Part shown: positions 26,951 to 35,893 of the stretch, piece after piece
Layout: each line of letters begins with the position of its first letter
Numbering within the stretch: position 1 is the first letter of the stretch
NCBI GenBank assembly: GCA_019750295.1
Contig: JAIEOS010000007.1
Span: forward strand, 48,857-112,856
Direction of reading: 5' to 3'
Length of the DNA: 64,000 nt
DNA from: Bdellovibrionales bacterium
Lineage (GTDB): Bacteria; Bdellovibrionota; Bdellovibrionia; Bdellovibrionales; JAGQZY01
The notes under the pieces: model-generated
Databases searched by the model: none
Seen by the model: only the letters and a program-made list of their open reading frames with translations
What the model was told of the DNA's origin: nothing
Program-made: the position numbers and the translations under genes

Positions 26951-27575
26951 ATGAATAAGTGTGGAATTTTGATTTTTTTCCTTTTAGGGGCTTGCACGCA
27001 TGCCGCGAAGGATTTCTCAACGTCGCTAGAGCGTCGGCAATGCCATCGGGCTCGGGATTTTATTCCTGAGGCTCAGTCCCTAAATCAACTCACGGATTCG
27101 GCCTCTTTTTTGGCGAAAAATGCCGCGGCTTTCAGTTATGTCGGGCTCAATTACGGCGCCGAGGCGATGCTCGATGCTTCCGCCATTGTCGGGGGTGACT
27201 GTGGCGTTGTGTTCTCCATACCTAGTTGCCGCGGCGATGTCTCACTCGTATCCTCACAGCACGGATACAAACTCCGTATGTTTACCCTGGCCTGATAAAA
27301 CGCATATACTCAGTCCACCCTTGGGACGGAACGCTTTGAAATCCACTCAAAATTTCCGGTGCCCTAACACTACTAGTTATTCTCGATCTTTGGAACTGGT
27401 GGCCGATTGTCACGAAAGCTTTGGGGATAAAGAACACCTTAAGCAGGCACTGGCCACCCTTGATGAAATTCAAAGCGAAAAATATTTTATTTATTGTACG
27501 GATGACTCTTACCAGCAACGGCTGATCGAAAAACGCGAGCGTATTCAAAGCAAACTCAGCTCTCTAGCAAATTAG
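26951..27575 (+). pseudogene. Lipoprotein gene disrupted by a +1 frameshift
   Basis: The first frame opens with a lipoprotein signal (IFFLLGAC lipobox) and runs to a stop at 27295. The second part, one base later, continues to 27575. Removing one G from the five-G run at 27191-27195 joins the frames smoothly (AIVG then VTVALCSPYLVAAAM, a hydrophobic helix) and gives an intact protein of about 207 aa with several spaced cysteines, including RCPN. The function is unknown. This is a decayed gene, a phase-variable run or a homopolymer sequencing error. It converges with the BI-1 gene and overlaps it by 4 bp. Confidence 0.7.
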
Positions 27576-28318
27576 TTTTTTCGAGTTTTCCCGAGGAGGC
27601 GCAAGATTTCGAGATACAGCCAGATCAGCGTGACGAGCAATCCAAATGAGGCATACCATTCCATATATTTGGGCGCCTGCGCTTGGGCTCCTTGCTCGAT
27701 GAAATCAAAATCTAAAACAAGATTGAGAGCAGCGATAATCACGACGACTAGAGAAAAGCCAATGCCAATGGGACCACTCTCGTGGATGTAAGGCATTTGA
27801 ATTCCAAAGAGATTCAAACCGAGACTTATCAGGTAAACCAACGCGATACCACCCGTCGCCGCAACCACACCCAATTTAAAATTTTCAGTCGCTTTGATCA
27901 TCCCCGTTTTGTAGGTCATGAGTAAAACGAGAAAGACACTGAACGTTCCTAAAACGGCTTGGATGACGATCCCAGGGTATCGAAATTCAAAAATGGCAGA
28001 AATAAAACCCAGAAGCACACCCTCAAGAAGAGCGTAGACCGGTGCGAGAACCGGAGACCATTCTTTTTTAAAGACGAGAACCAGGCCGGTAACGAAGGCT
28101 CCGATAAGAGATCCCCAATACCACCAAGGAATACCAGAAAAGCCTTTTCCTTGAAGCGCCTCAAAGCCTACGCCCCAAGACCAAATCGAGGTCGCAAAAA
28201 CCAGAAGAATTAAAAACAAGCTTTTATAAACGACTCCATCGATGGTCATGGCCTCGGAGCCGCTGCGCGAAAAGTTACGAAACGTGTTTTCCGTCAGTGC
28301 CGGGTTGGCCGTTCTCAT
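27572..28318 (-). CDS. Bax inhibitor-1 / YccA-family membrane protein
   Basis: About 248 aa with a 30-residue soluble N-terminus and seven membrane segments. The pattern MRTANPALTENTF at the start and DFDFIEQGAQAQAPKYMEWY near the end is typical of the bacterial BI-1/YccA branch. Related proteins act as pH-sensitive calcium leak channels or FtsH modulators; the exact role here is not known. Two adjacent ATGs occur; the second (28318) has better spacing to the GGGAG site. Confidence 0.88.
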   Translation of the reverse strand: MRTANPALTENTFRNFSRSGSEAMTIDGVVYKSLFLILLVFATSIWSWGVGFEALQGKGFSGIPWWYWGSLIGAFVTGLVLVFKKEWSPVLAPVYALLEGVLLGFISAIFEFRYPGIVIQAVLGTFSVFLVLLMTYKTGMIKATENFKLGVVAATGGIALVYLISLGLNLFGIQMPYIHESGPIGIGFSLVVVIIAALNLVLDFDFIEQGAQAQAPKYMEWYASFGLLVTLIWLYLEILRLLGKTRKN

Positions 28319-28327
28319 CATAGCTCC

Positions 28328-29815
28328 CTATAACGATCTAAAGACCGAAGACTTCACAAAATTATAAATTGGAGACGAGAAGATTCCAAAAATAATCAGC
28401 GAAATGGCCATCACGAGTGCAATCGACTGGCTTAAGTACGTGTCGCGAGAGACCGCCGCCGAACCCCCTGACGTCATGTACATGAGCACGATCGGACGCA
28501 AGTAGAAATAAACACCAATAGCTGTTGCAAGTACGGTCACCAAAGCTAACCAGTAGAAGCCATGATCAATCGCAGCAGCTAAGAGATAGAACTTACCAAA
28601 AAAACCTAAGGTCGGTGGGATCCCAGCAAGGCTCAATAACAATACAGAGAACACAAAGGCCAACTGCGGAGATCGGCCCGCAAGACCTTTGATATCATCG
28701 GCAAGTAAAAGTGTATCTTCGCGGCTTTCTAAAACGGAGATCACCGCGAGCGCACCAATATTCATCAATGAGTACGAAAGAAGATAAAACAACATGCTCG
28801 TTGTTCCATCGTCATTATTAAATCCATAGGAAGCCGAAATTAATCCCACCATGATGTAACCGGAGTGAGCAATGCTGGAATAGGCCAACATGCGCTTGAG
28901 ATTCTCTTGGCGAAGCGCCGCTAAGCTACCGCCGATCATCGTCAGTGCGGCCACCCATTGCATCAGATTTGGAACGTTCAATACGCCCGTGCTATCGGCA
29001 TAGATAAAGAATCGTAAGAATGCCACAAAGCTCGCAAGCTTTACTCCCGTGGACATAAATGTAGTCACAGGGGTGGCGGCTCCCTGATAAACATCAGGAG
29101 TCCAACCATGAAACGGAACCAAAGAAACTTTAAACGCAAGGCCCGCAAACATCAGTGCGAATCCCACTAAAAAGAGAGGGCTAAACTTAAAGAGGCCACT
29201 CATCTGAGCGCCCACGTCTTGCAGTGATGTGGATCCGGCTGTTCCATAAATAAATGCAATTCCATAAAGGAAGATCGCGGAGCTCACTCCACCCAAAACG
29301 AAGTACTTAAAGGACGCTTCTTTAGAAAGAACTTTTTCCTTACTGAGCGCGATTAAGAGATACACGCTAAGGGACATGATTTCGATCCCGATAAAGGTGA
29401 CGATCAAATCGTTAGCCATTGTCACAAAGACCATTCCAATCGCAGAGCTCATCGTTAAAAAGATATGCTCCGGAAATTGATAGTCACGTGTGGCTTTAGA
29501 TTCATAAAGCATCATCAATACGAAGCCCGTAATGATATAGATGATGTAAGCCGACCAAATCGAAATTCCATCGACCACCAACGCGCCGGCAAATGCAGGC
29601 ATAAAGTTAAGTCCAGAAAGCTTCCAGTATCCACTCACTAAAGTGATGTTCAAAGCAGCTGCGGAAATGACACCAACCATTCCCCAAACGAGGGAAACGA
29701 ATGGTTTGAGTTCTTTTCCGCGAAAAGCTTTAGCGGTGATCGGGGCAATGGCTCCTAAAAACAATGCGGCCAGCGGAGCGATAATTAGTAAGTCTGCGAT
29801 ATTAAATAATTTCAT
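28328..29815 (-). CDS. nuoN: NADH-quinone oxidoreductase subunit N
   Basis: An antiporter-like proton-pumping subunit in the membrane arm of complex I. About fourteen membrane segments; the Proton_antipo_M core includes the SYLLIAL-type helix, FKVSLVPFHGWTPDVYQGA and LKRMLAYSSIAHSGY, with the conserved lysines. Length of 495 aa is typical. Last gene of the nuoAHJKLMN operon; the BI-1 gene follows after 9 bp and may be co-transcribed. Confidence 0.95.
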   Translation of the reverse strand: MKLFNIADLLIIAPLAALFLGAIAPITAKAFRGKELKPFVSLVWGMVGVISAAALNITLVSGYWKLSGLNFMPAFAGALVVDGISIWSAYIIYIITGFVLMMLYESKATRDYQFPEHIFLTMSSAIGMVFVTMANDLIVTFIGIEIMSLSVYLLIALSKEKVLSKEASFKYFVLGGVSSAIFLYGIAFIYGTAGSTSLQDVGAQMSGLFKFSPLFLVGFALMFAGLAFKVSLVPFHGWTPDVYQGAATPVTTFMSTGVKLASFVAFLRFFIYADSTGVLNVPNLMQWVAALTMIGGSLAALRQENLKRMLAYSSIAHSGYIMVGLISASYGFNNDDGTTSMLFYLLSYSLMNIGALAVISVLESREDTLLLADDIKGLAGRSPQLAFVFSVLLLSLAGIPPTLGFFGKFYLLAAAIDHGFYWLALVTVLATAIGVYFYLRPIVLMYMTSGGSAAVSRDTYLSQSIALVMAISLIIFGIFSSPIYNFVKSSVFRSL

Positions 29816-29829
29816 AATCTTCCTCTGCC

Positions 29830-31443
29830 TTAGTTCTCTTGCAATCCACCATCATGCGCACTTTCACCTTCATCCTCTTGGGGAGGCGTGGTGACTTCGG
29901 CGGGAGGTGTTTGATCTTTGGTAGTAGCGCCATCGTAAACACTCAACTGGTAATTACTTTTATTTTCAATCAAGTAATCCACCGACGGGTTGGTCCAATC
30001 CAAGAAAAACTTAGGATAAATTCCCATCCATAAGATGAGAACCACAATGGGAGCCAGTGTGAGTTTTTCTCGAAGATCTAAGTCATAAAAATGATCTCGA
30101 TGCTCGCGAACCAACTCGCCCTCGCCACCAAAAAAGACCTTCTTCACCATCCACAACATATATGCTGCGCCGAGAACAACTCCCAGAACGGCAATGCTGC
30201 CATAGATTTTATTGGCCGCGAAGGTCCCCAAGAGAATGAGAAACTCACCCACAAAACCGTTGGTCATAGGAACGGCGATACTTGAGAACGTGATGATCAT
30301 AAAGAAAATGGTGTAAATAGGAACCACGGCCGCGATACCGCCATACTTAGCGATCTCACGAGAGTGAGTGCGCTCGTAGATCATGCCCACCATGAGGAAG
30401 AGCCCCCCGGTGCTTACCCCGTGCGCCAACATCTGAAACACACCGCCGGAGAGCGCGTAAGAGTTAAAAGCAAAAAGCCCCAGCATCACATAACCCATGT
30501 GGGACACTGACGAGTAGGCCACAAGTTTTTTCACGTCCACTTGAACCATGGCCACTAAGGCTCCATAGATGATTCCGATCACTCCTAGAACTAGAAAGAT
30601 CCAACCTAATGAGGCCACAGCTTCCGGAAACATCGGCAGAACAAAGCGAACAAAACCGTAAGTTCCCATCTTTAACATCACACCGGCAAGGATGACTGAA
30701 CCTGCCGTCGGCGCCTGAACGTGAGCATCGGGCAACCACGTGTGAACTGGAAATACCGGAACTTTAATCGCGAAGGCGAGCGAAAAAGCCATAAACAAAA
30801 GCGTTTGCGGTGAGGTCAGCTTGCCATCAACAAATAAAATTTTAAGCTGATAAAAATCAAGAACGCTACCACTGTAATACCCTAGTTGAGCTTTGGTCTG
30901 CGAAACCAGATAGACAATGCCTGCAAGCATTAATACAGAGCCCACCATAGTATAGATAAAGAATTTATAAGTGGCGTAGATTCTGTTTTCGCCCCCCCAA
31001 ATACCGACCATAAAGTACATCGGAATCAGCGACAATTCGAAGAAGAGGTAAAATAAAACCGTATCCAGCGCGACAAACGATCCAACAACCGCCGCTTGCA
31101 AAACAAAGAGAGCGATATGGAAGCCCTTCACTCGCGTGTCGATGGATTTCCAACTGGCCCCGATACAGATGGGAGTGAGGATGGTGGTCAATATCACAAG
31201 CCAGACCGAAATGCCGTCCACTCCCACAAAGTATCTAATCCCGTAATCAGGAATCCAACTGTAACTTTCGACCAACTGAAGGTCGGCGATGCCTTTTTTC
31301 ATTAAGAAAATCGTTGTGCAGCTCAGAAGGAACAAAACGATTCCGCTGATCAAAGAGAACCAACGGATGACATTGTCTTTCTTTAGAAAGAGCAACACCA
31401 TCGCCGCAACCAGGGGTAATCCAATTAAACTTGATAAAAGCAT
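29830..31443 (-). CDS. nuoM: NADH-quinone oxidoreductase subunit M
   Basis: The second antiporter-like subunit of the complex I membrane arm, about fourteen membrane segments. Signature stretches include FAIKVPVFPVHTWLPDAHVQ and KKLVAYSSVSHMGYVMLG. At 537 aa it has a hydrophilic, acidic C-terminal tail of about 35 residues rich in Pro, Glu and Thr, slightly longer than usual. It lies between nuoL and nuoN with short gaps. Confidence 0.96.
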   Translation of the reverse strand: MLLSSLIGLPLVAAMVLLFLKKDNVIRWFSLISGIVLFLLSCTTIFLMKKGIADLQLVESYSWIPDYGIRYFVGVDGISVWLVILTTILTPICIGASWKSIDTRVKGFHIALFVLQAAVVGSFVALDTVLFYLFFELSLIPMYFMVGIWGGENRIYATYKFFIYTMVGSVLMLAGIVYLVSQTKAQLGYYSGSVLDFYQLKILFVDGKLTSPQTLLFMAFSLAFAIKVPVFPVHTWLPDAHVQAPTAGSVILAGVMLKMGTYGFVRFVLPMFPEAVASLGWIFLVLGVIGIIYGALVAMVQVDVKKLVAYSSVSHMGYVMLGLFAFNSYALSGGVFQMLAHGVSTGGLFLMVGMIYERTHSREIAKYGGIAAVVPIYTIFFMIITFSSIAVPMTNGFVGEFLILLGTFAANKIYGSIAVLGVVLGAAYMLWMVKKVFFGGEGELVREHRDHFYDLDLREKLTLAPIVVLILWMGIYPKFFLDWTNPSVDYLIENKSNYQLSVYDGATTKDQTPPAEVTTPPQEDEGESAHDGGLQEN

Positions 31444-31450
31444 CTCAACC

Positions 31451-33385
31451 TCAAATCATTAAAAAGACCATTGCGATGACAACACCAATAAGTACGGCGA
31501 AGGCATAGGTCTGTAGCTGTCCAGTTTGCATCGAACGAACAGCATCACCGCTGCTCTTGATCATGTCTGTTGTCTTATAAGTGGCACGATCAATGAAATT
31601 CACATCCACCCAAATCCATAGCTTTTTAGAAAGCACGATCAAGGGAGACAAAAGAATTTTTTGGTAGATCTCATCGACCCAATATTTGTTGTAAACCATT
31701 CTGTAAATGGGGCCGAGAGACTTCGCCATCTTATCGGCCGCCGACGGCTTCTTCGCGTAAATGACAAAGGCCAGAGTCGCTGAGACCAAAGCCAGCACCA
31801 CCGAAATTCCCATGAGGGTTAATTCTAAAGTAGGATCTGCGTGACCCAAATTAGGAATAGGGCGAATCACCGGGGCTAACCAGTGCTCTAACCAATTTCC
31901 AGGATGGCCCGGAAGAATTTCGCCGAGCACATGAGGAACTCCTAGCCATCCCGCAAAGACGGAAAGGATCGCGAGAATCGCAAGTGGGATCCACATCGTC
32001 GCTGGAGATTCGTGAGGATGAGTTCCTTTAGGGACACGCGATTTTCCCCAAAACGTAAGGGCCATCAATCGAGTCATATAAAACGCCGTCACCATTGCCG
32101 TAACAACTCCTACGGCCCACAACCAAGGCGCTCCGCGTGGACTGTGGTAAGACATCCAAAGAATCTCATCTTTACTAAAAAATCCCGAGAAGAATGGAGC
32201 TCCGATAATCGCGAGCCACCCGCAAACAAAAGTCCAATGCGTGATCGGTAAATACTTACGCAGACCACCCATTTTGCGGATGTCTTGCTCCTCGTGCATG
32301 GCATGGATCACGCTTCCAGATCCTAAAAACATCAAGGCTTTAAAAAAAGCGTGGGTCATGAGGTGGAAGAAGCCGGCGGTGAACGCACCTACACCCACAG
32401 CAAGAAACATGTAACCCAACTGGGAGACTGTGGAGTACGCCAAAACTTTTTTAATATCATTTTGAGTGATACCGATCGTTGCCGCAAAGAACGCCGTCAA
32501 CGCCCCGATCACGGCGACCACTTCCATCGCGTTTGGCGCCAGTAAAAAGAGAGGATTTAAACGAATGATCATGTAAACCCCAGCGGTCACCATCGTCGCC
32601 GCGTGGATCAACGCCGAAACAGGAGTGGGACCGGCCATCGCATCGGGAAGCCATACATAAAGAGGAATCTGCGCACTCTTACCCATCGCTCCGACAAATA
32701 AAAAGAGAGCCGCCAAAGTGAGTGGGCCCGTCCAAAGAGTTTCCGTCTCTGCAGGTAGGCCAGCAATAATTTGAGAAAACTCGAGGGAGCCGAAAGCGAG
32801 GAACAAGGTAAAAATCCCTAATAGAAATCCCGCATCCCCAATACGATTGGTCAGAAACGCCTTCATTCCCGCGGCCGCTTTCTCCGCATCCTTAAACCAA
32901 AAGCCAATGAGGAGATACGAACAAAGACCAACGCCTTCCCAACCTACAAACATCAAAATCAAGTTACTTCCGAGAACCAGGAGTAACATATTGAAAATAA
33001 AGAAGTTGAGATAGGCGAAGTATTTGGCGGGGCGCTCATCATGGGACATATACCCCACACTAAAGAGGTGGATCAGAGATCCCACACCGGTAATGATCAG
33101 CACCATGAGGCTCGAAAGAGAATCGAAAACAAAAGCCACCGGCAAACGAAGACCGCCCACGGAGAGCCAATCAAAATATTCGATGCGAAGCGAACGTTGC
33201 TCGGCCGGCAGCCCCAAAAGCTGCATGAATAAAGTGACCGCGCATGCAAAAGAAATCAAAACCGCAGTGGTTGCGATGGATCCCGCAAGTACACCTTTCT
33301 GGGAGCTGTAACGAGTGCCATTGATTAAAAAACCGATGGCTGGTGAAAGAAGGAGTATTGCTAAAATGATATGTTCTGTTGTCAT
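31451..33385 (-). CDS. nuoL: NADH-quinone oxidoreductase subunit L
   Basis: The distal proton-pumping subunit with the long lateral helix. It has the N-terminal extension, the antiporter core (KSAQIPLYVWLPDAMAGPTP, VLAYSTVSQLGYM) and the C-terminal lateral-helix and anchor region ending in a final membrane helix. 644 aa is normal. It follows nuoK by 5 bp. Confidence 0.97.
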   Translation of the reverse strand: MTTEHIILAILLLSPAIGFLINGTRYSSQKGVLAGSIATTAVLISFACAVTLFMQLLGLPAEQRSLRIEYFDWLSVGGLRLPVAFVFDSLSSLMVLIITGVGSLIHLFSVGYMSHDERPAKYFAYLNFFIFNMLLLVLGSNLILMFVGWEGVGLCSYLLIGFWFKDAEKAAAGMKAFLTNRIGDAGFLLGIFTLFLAFGSLEFSQIIAGLPAETETLWTGPLTLAALFLFVGAMGKSAQIPLYVWLPDAMAGPTPVSALIHAATMVTAGVYMIIRLNPLFLLAPNAMEVVAVIGALTAFFAATIGITQNDIKKVLAYSTVSQLGYMFLAVGVGAFTAGFFHLMTHAFFKALMFLGSGSVIHAMHEEQDIRKMGGLRKYLPITHWTFVCGWLAIIGAPFFSGFFSKDEILWMSYHSPRGAPWLWAVGVVTAMVTAFYMTRLMALTFWGKSRVPKGTHPHESPATMWIPLAILAILSVFAGWLGVPHVLGEILPGHPGNWLEHWLAPVIRPIPNLGHADPTLELTLMGISVVLALVSATLAFVIYAKKPSAADKMAKSLGPIYRMVYNKYWVDEIYQKILLSPLIVLSKKLWIWVDVNFIDRATYKTTDMIKSSGDAVRSMQTGQLQTYAFAVLIGVVIAMVFLMI

Positions 33386-33390
33386 GTGTC

Positions 33391-33711
33391 CTACCCGCGC
33401 AGATGCTCAAAAAAGCTGATGTTAAGTTCTTTAAATTTTTTGTAGAGCGTGACTGCGATCGCTAAACCCACCGCAGCTTCTGCCGCAGCAATGGCCATCA
33501 CAAAAAGCACCATAATCGAGCCATCAATATTCTGGTTATAATAACCAAACGCCACGAAGGTGAGGTTCACGGCATTGAGCATAAGTTCAATCGACATCAA
33601 CATGACAATCATATTTCGACGAATAAGTACGCCAACAAATCCCAATGCGAACAGGATTGCGGAGACAATCAGGTAGTGAGCGACTCCGATTTGAGTCAGA
33701 TTATCTATCAT
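33391..33711 (-). CDS. nuoK: NADH-quinone oxidoreductase subunit K
   Basis: A small three-helix subunit with the conserved membrane glutamates in MSIELMLNAVNL and AAAEAAVGLAI. I chose the ATG at 33711 (106 aa), which has an AAAGGTGG site; a GTG 9 bp upstream is in frame but poorly placed. It overlaps the end of nuoJ by 11 bp. Confidence 0.95.
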   Translation of the reverse strand: MIDNLTQIGVAHYLIVSAILFALGFVGVLIRRNMIVMLMSIELMLNAVNLTFVAFGYYNQNIDGSIMVLFVMAIAAAEAAVGLAIAVTLYKKFKELNISFFEHLRG

Positions 33712-34210
33712 GGGTTCCACCTTTCACACGCGAAAGCGCCACTACGCCAATCGGAATCACCAACAGCATAAAGCCCAAAAGCTCGAATGCGAGCATGTAT
33801 TTTGTGAATAAAACTTTCGACATCATTTGTACGGTAAATGTTTTGATCGTCGTCAATGCTGGTGTCATCGTCGTAGACTTGGTCACGAGGGCGGCGATCA
33901 TGCCTGTAGCCACTCCCACAAAAAGACCTTTCATAAACAGCGAAAGAGTGTTCCCGGTAAACTTTTCTTCCTCTCGGTTGACGTCGATCAGCATGAGCAC
34001 CATCACAAAGAGGACCATCACCGCTCCGGCATACACCAGAATCTGAACCGCGGCCGCAAAAGGAGCGTGCAGGAGAAAAAATAGACCTGCAACCCCCACC
34101 ATTGTCATCACAAGGTAGAGTGCGCTTTGCAAAGGGTTACTCGCCATGACCACGCCCACGGCCGTGATGATAGAAATGAGAGAGAGAAAATAAAATAAGT
34201 AAACTTCCAT
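33701..34210 (-). CDS. nuoJ: NADH-quinone oxidoreductase subunit J
   Basis: A five-helix membrane subunit with the typical SALYLVMTMVGVAGLFFLL and VYAGAVMVLFVMVLML segments (the pi-bulge helix region). 169 aa, normal. It starts on the base after the nuoH stop. nuoI, usually between H and J, is missing here. Confidence 0.94.
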   Translation of the reverse strand: MEVYLFYFLSLISIITAVGVVMASNPLQSALYLVMTMVGVAGLFFLLHAPFAAAVQILVYAGAVMVLFVMVLMLIDVNREEEKFTGNTLSLFMKGLFVGVATGMIAALVTKSTTMTPALTTIKTFTVQMMSKVLFTKYMLAFELLGFMLLVIPIGVVALSRVKGGTHDR

Positions 34211-35362
34211 CTATGCCCCCAGCAAAATAAAGATTGAGGTAATAACCACGTTAGCTAATGCCCACGGCAACATCGTTTTCCAGCCCAGATCCATAAGGTG
34301 ATCGTAACGGAAACGCGGAAGTGTCCAGCGCACCCAAATAAAGACCCAAAGGAAGAATAAAACTTTCACGAGGAAGACCACGTGAGAGGCGAGGCCCGCG
34401 AGCACTTCGCCCAAGTTGGGGGAGGTCACAAAACCTTTAATGGCTGAAGTCATCGCCTCGGATAACCCTAGCGGAAGCTCATAGCCTCCGAAATAGAAAA
34501 TCGTCATAAGAGCCGAGGCCACCATCATGTGCCCATACTCTCCGATGTAGAAAAGGAGCATCTTAAGACCGCCGTATTCCGTGTGGTAGCCGGCCACAAG
34601 TTCGCCCTCAGCCTCGGGAAGATCGAAGGGAGTTCTATTAGTTTCCGCAAAGGTCGATGTGGCAAAAAGAATAAAGCCTAGGGGCTGATAAAAAATCCCC
34701 CAGTTCGGGAGGAAGGGAATAAGGACTTCTTTTCCGAACAAGCTAAAGTGGAGCGGACCTTTTTGCAGTTGCACCATCTGCGCAAAATCAAAAGTTTGAA
34801 ACAGCATTAAAATTCCGACCAGAGAAAGCCCCATGGCTAATTCGTAACTGATCATCTGCGCACTGGCGCGAAGAGCTCCAAAAAGCGAGTATTTATTGTG
34901 AGAGCCCCAACCCGCAAGAAGAAGCGCATAGGCTCCGAGAGAAGAGATGGCGAGGACAAACACCACGCCCACGAATCCCATATCAAAACTTTGCATTTTA
35001 AATTCGTAAGGACCCCAAGTGCTTCCAAACATTTCGAACGGAATAATGTTGATGGGTTGACCAATAGGAAGCGCACCGAAAGCAATGGCCCCAGGAACTA
35101 GAGCCAGGACCGGAGCGGCGTAATATAAAAACGCATGGGTTTTAGGGGGAACAAATTCTTCCTTAAATAAAAACTTAACCGCGTCTGCAAGGAGTTGAGT
35201 TAGACCCAAAGGACCGACCCGATTCGGGCCAAAACGGTTTTGAATAAATGCGGAACCGCGACGTTCCACCCAAACCAAAATCGGCACGAGTTGTACCATC
35301 AGAAGGAAGATGACGAACATCTTAAGGAGATTTACTGTGATTTCAAATTTATCAACACCCAT
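34211..35362 (-). CDS. nuoH: NADH-quinone oxidoreductase subunit H
   Basis: The membrane subunit that forms part of the quinone-binding cavity. Conserved elements: VERRGSAFIQNRFGPNRVGP, ETNRTPFDLPEAEGELVAGY and RWTLPRFRYDHLM. The start at the ATG 35362 has a GGGA site; an upstream TTG is in frame but less likely. It lies 2 bp after nuoA, where B-C-D-E-F-G would usually come between. Confidence 0.96.
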   Translation of the reverse strand: MGVDKFEITVNLLKMFVIFLLMVQLVPILVWVERRGSAFIQNRFGPNRVGPLGLTQLLADAVKFLFKEEFVPPKTHAFLYYAAPVLALVPGAIAFGALPIGQPINIIPFEMFGSTWGPYEFKMQSFDMGFVGVVFVLAISSLGAYALLLAGWGSHNKYSLFGALRASAQMISYELAMGLSLVGILMLFQTFDFAQMVQLQKGPLHFSLFGKEVLIPFLPNWGIFYQPLGFILFATSTFAETNRTPFDLPEAEGELVAGYHTEYGGLKMLLFYIGEYGHMMVASALMTIFYFGGYELPLGLSEAMTSAIKGFVTSPNLGEVLAGLASHVVFLVKVLFFLWVFIWVRWTLPRFRYDHLMDLGWKTMLPWALANVVITSIFILLGA

Positions 35363-35364
35363 GC

Positions 35365-35730
35365 TTATTCCCAATCCAATGCTTTCGATTTAATTTCCCA
35401 GATAAGACCAAATACAAATAAACCAATAAAGACCATAGCCACCCAAAACATGTAAGCGCCATGACCTGCGGCTACAAATTCGCGATATGATAAAGCCCAC
35501 GGATATAAAAATAAAATTTCCACATCAAACATAATGAACAAAATCGCAGTCAGGTAAAAGCGAATGGACACGTTCGATTGGGTGGCTTCTTGCCCAGGAA
35601 GACCGCACTCGTAAGTGGAGTACTTTGCTTTCGTGTATTTCTTCTGGGGGCCAAGGAGAGATGCTACATACACAAGAAGTGCGCCGAATGTGGCCACAAT
35701 CAGTGTGAGAACAATCACGGGAAGAATCAT
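35365..35730 (-). CDS. nuoA: NADH-quinone oxidoreductase subunit A
   Basis: A three-helix subunit at the junction of the two arms. It has YSTYECGLPG with the conserved loop cysteine, and FDVEILFLYPWAL. 121 aa, normal. A GAGG site precedes the ATG. First gene of the membrane-arm operon; its promoter is seen just upstream. Confidence 0.95.
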   Translation of the reverse strand: MILPVIVLTLIVATFGALLVYVASLLGPQKKYTKAKYSTYECGLPGQEATQSNVSIRFYLTAILFIMFDVEILFLYPWALSYREFVAAGHGAYMFWVAMVFIGLFVFGLIWEIKSKALDWE

Positions 35731-35768
35731 GGTGAACCTCGTAAATGAAAACTAATTTGTATCCGAAT

Positions 35769-35797
35769 TATATACAAAGAACCCTAGGAAATTCCAA
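35769..35797 (-). promoter_or_regulatory. Promoter of the nuo operon
   Basis: Minus-strand TTGGAA (35792-35797), 17-bp spacer and TATATA (35769-35774), followed by AT; about 40 bp upstream of nuoA. Confidence 0.6.
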
Positions 35798-35893
35798 CAC
35801 AAGCATACGCGTCGCGGAGCGGTAAATGGTCTGAATTTTTGGGGTAAAAAATCACGCTTCCTTTTGCCATCGGAGTGTGAGAGTGATGTCGGG

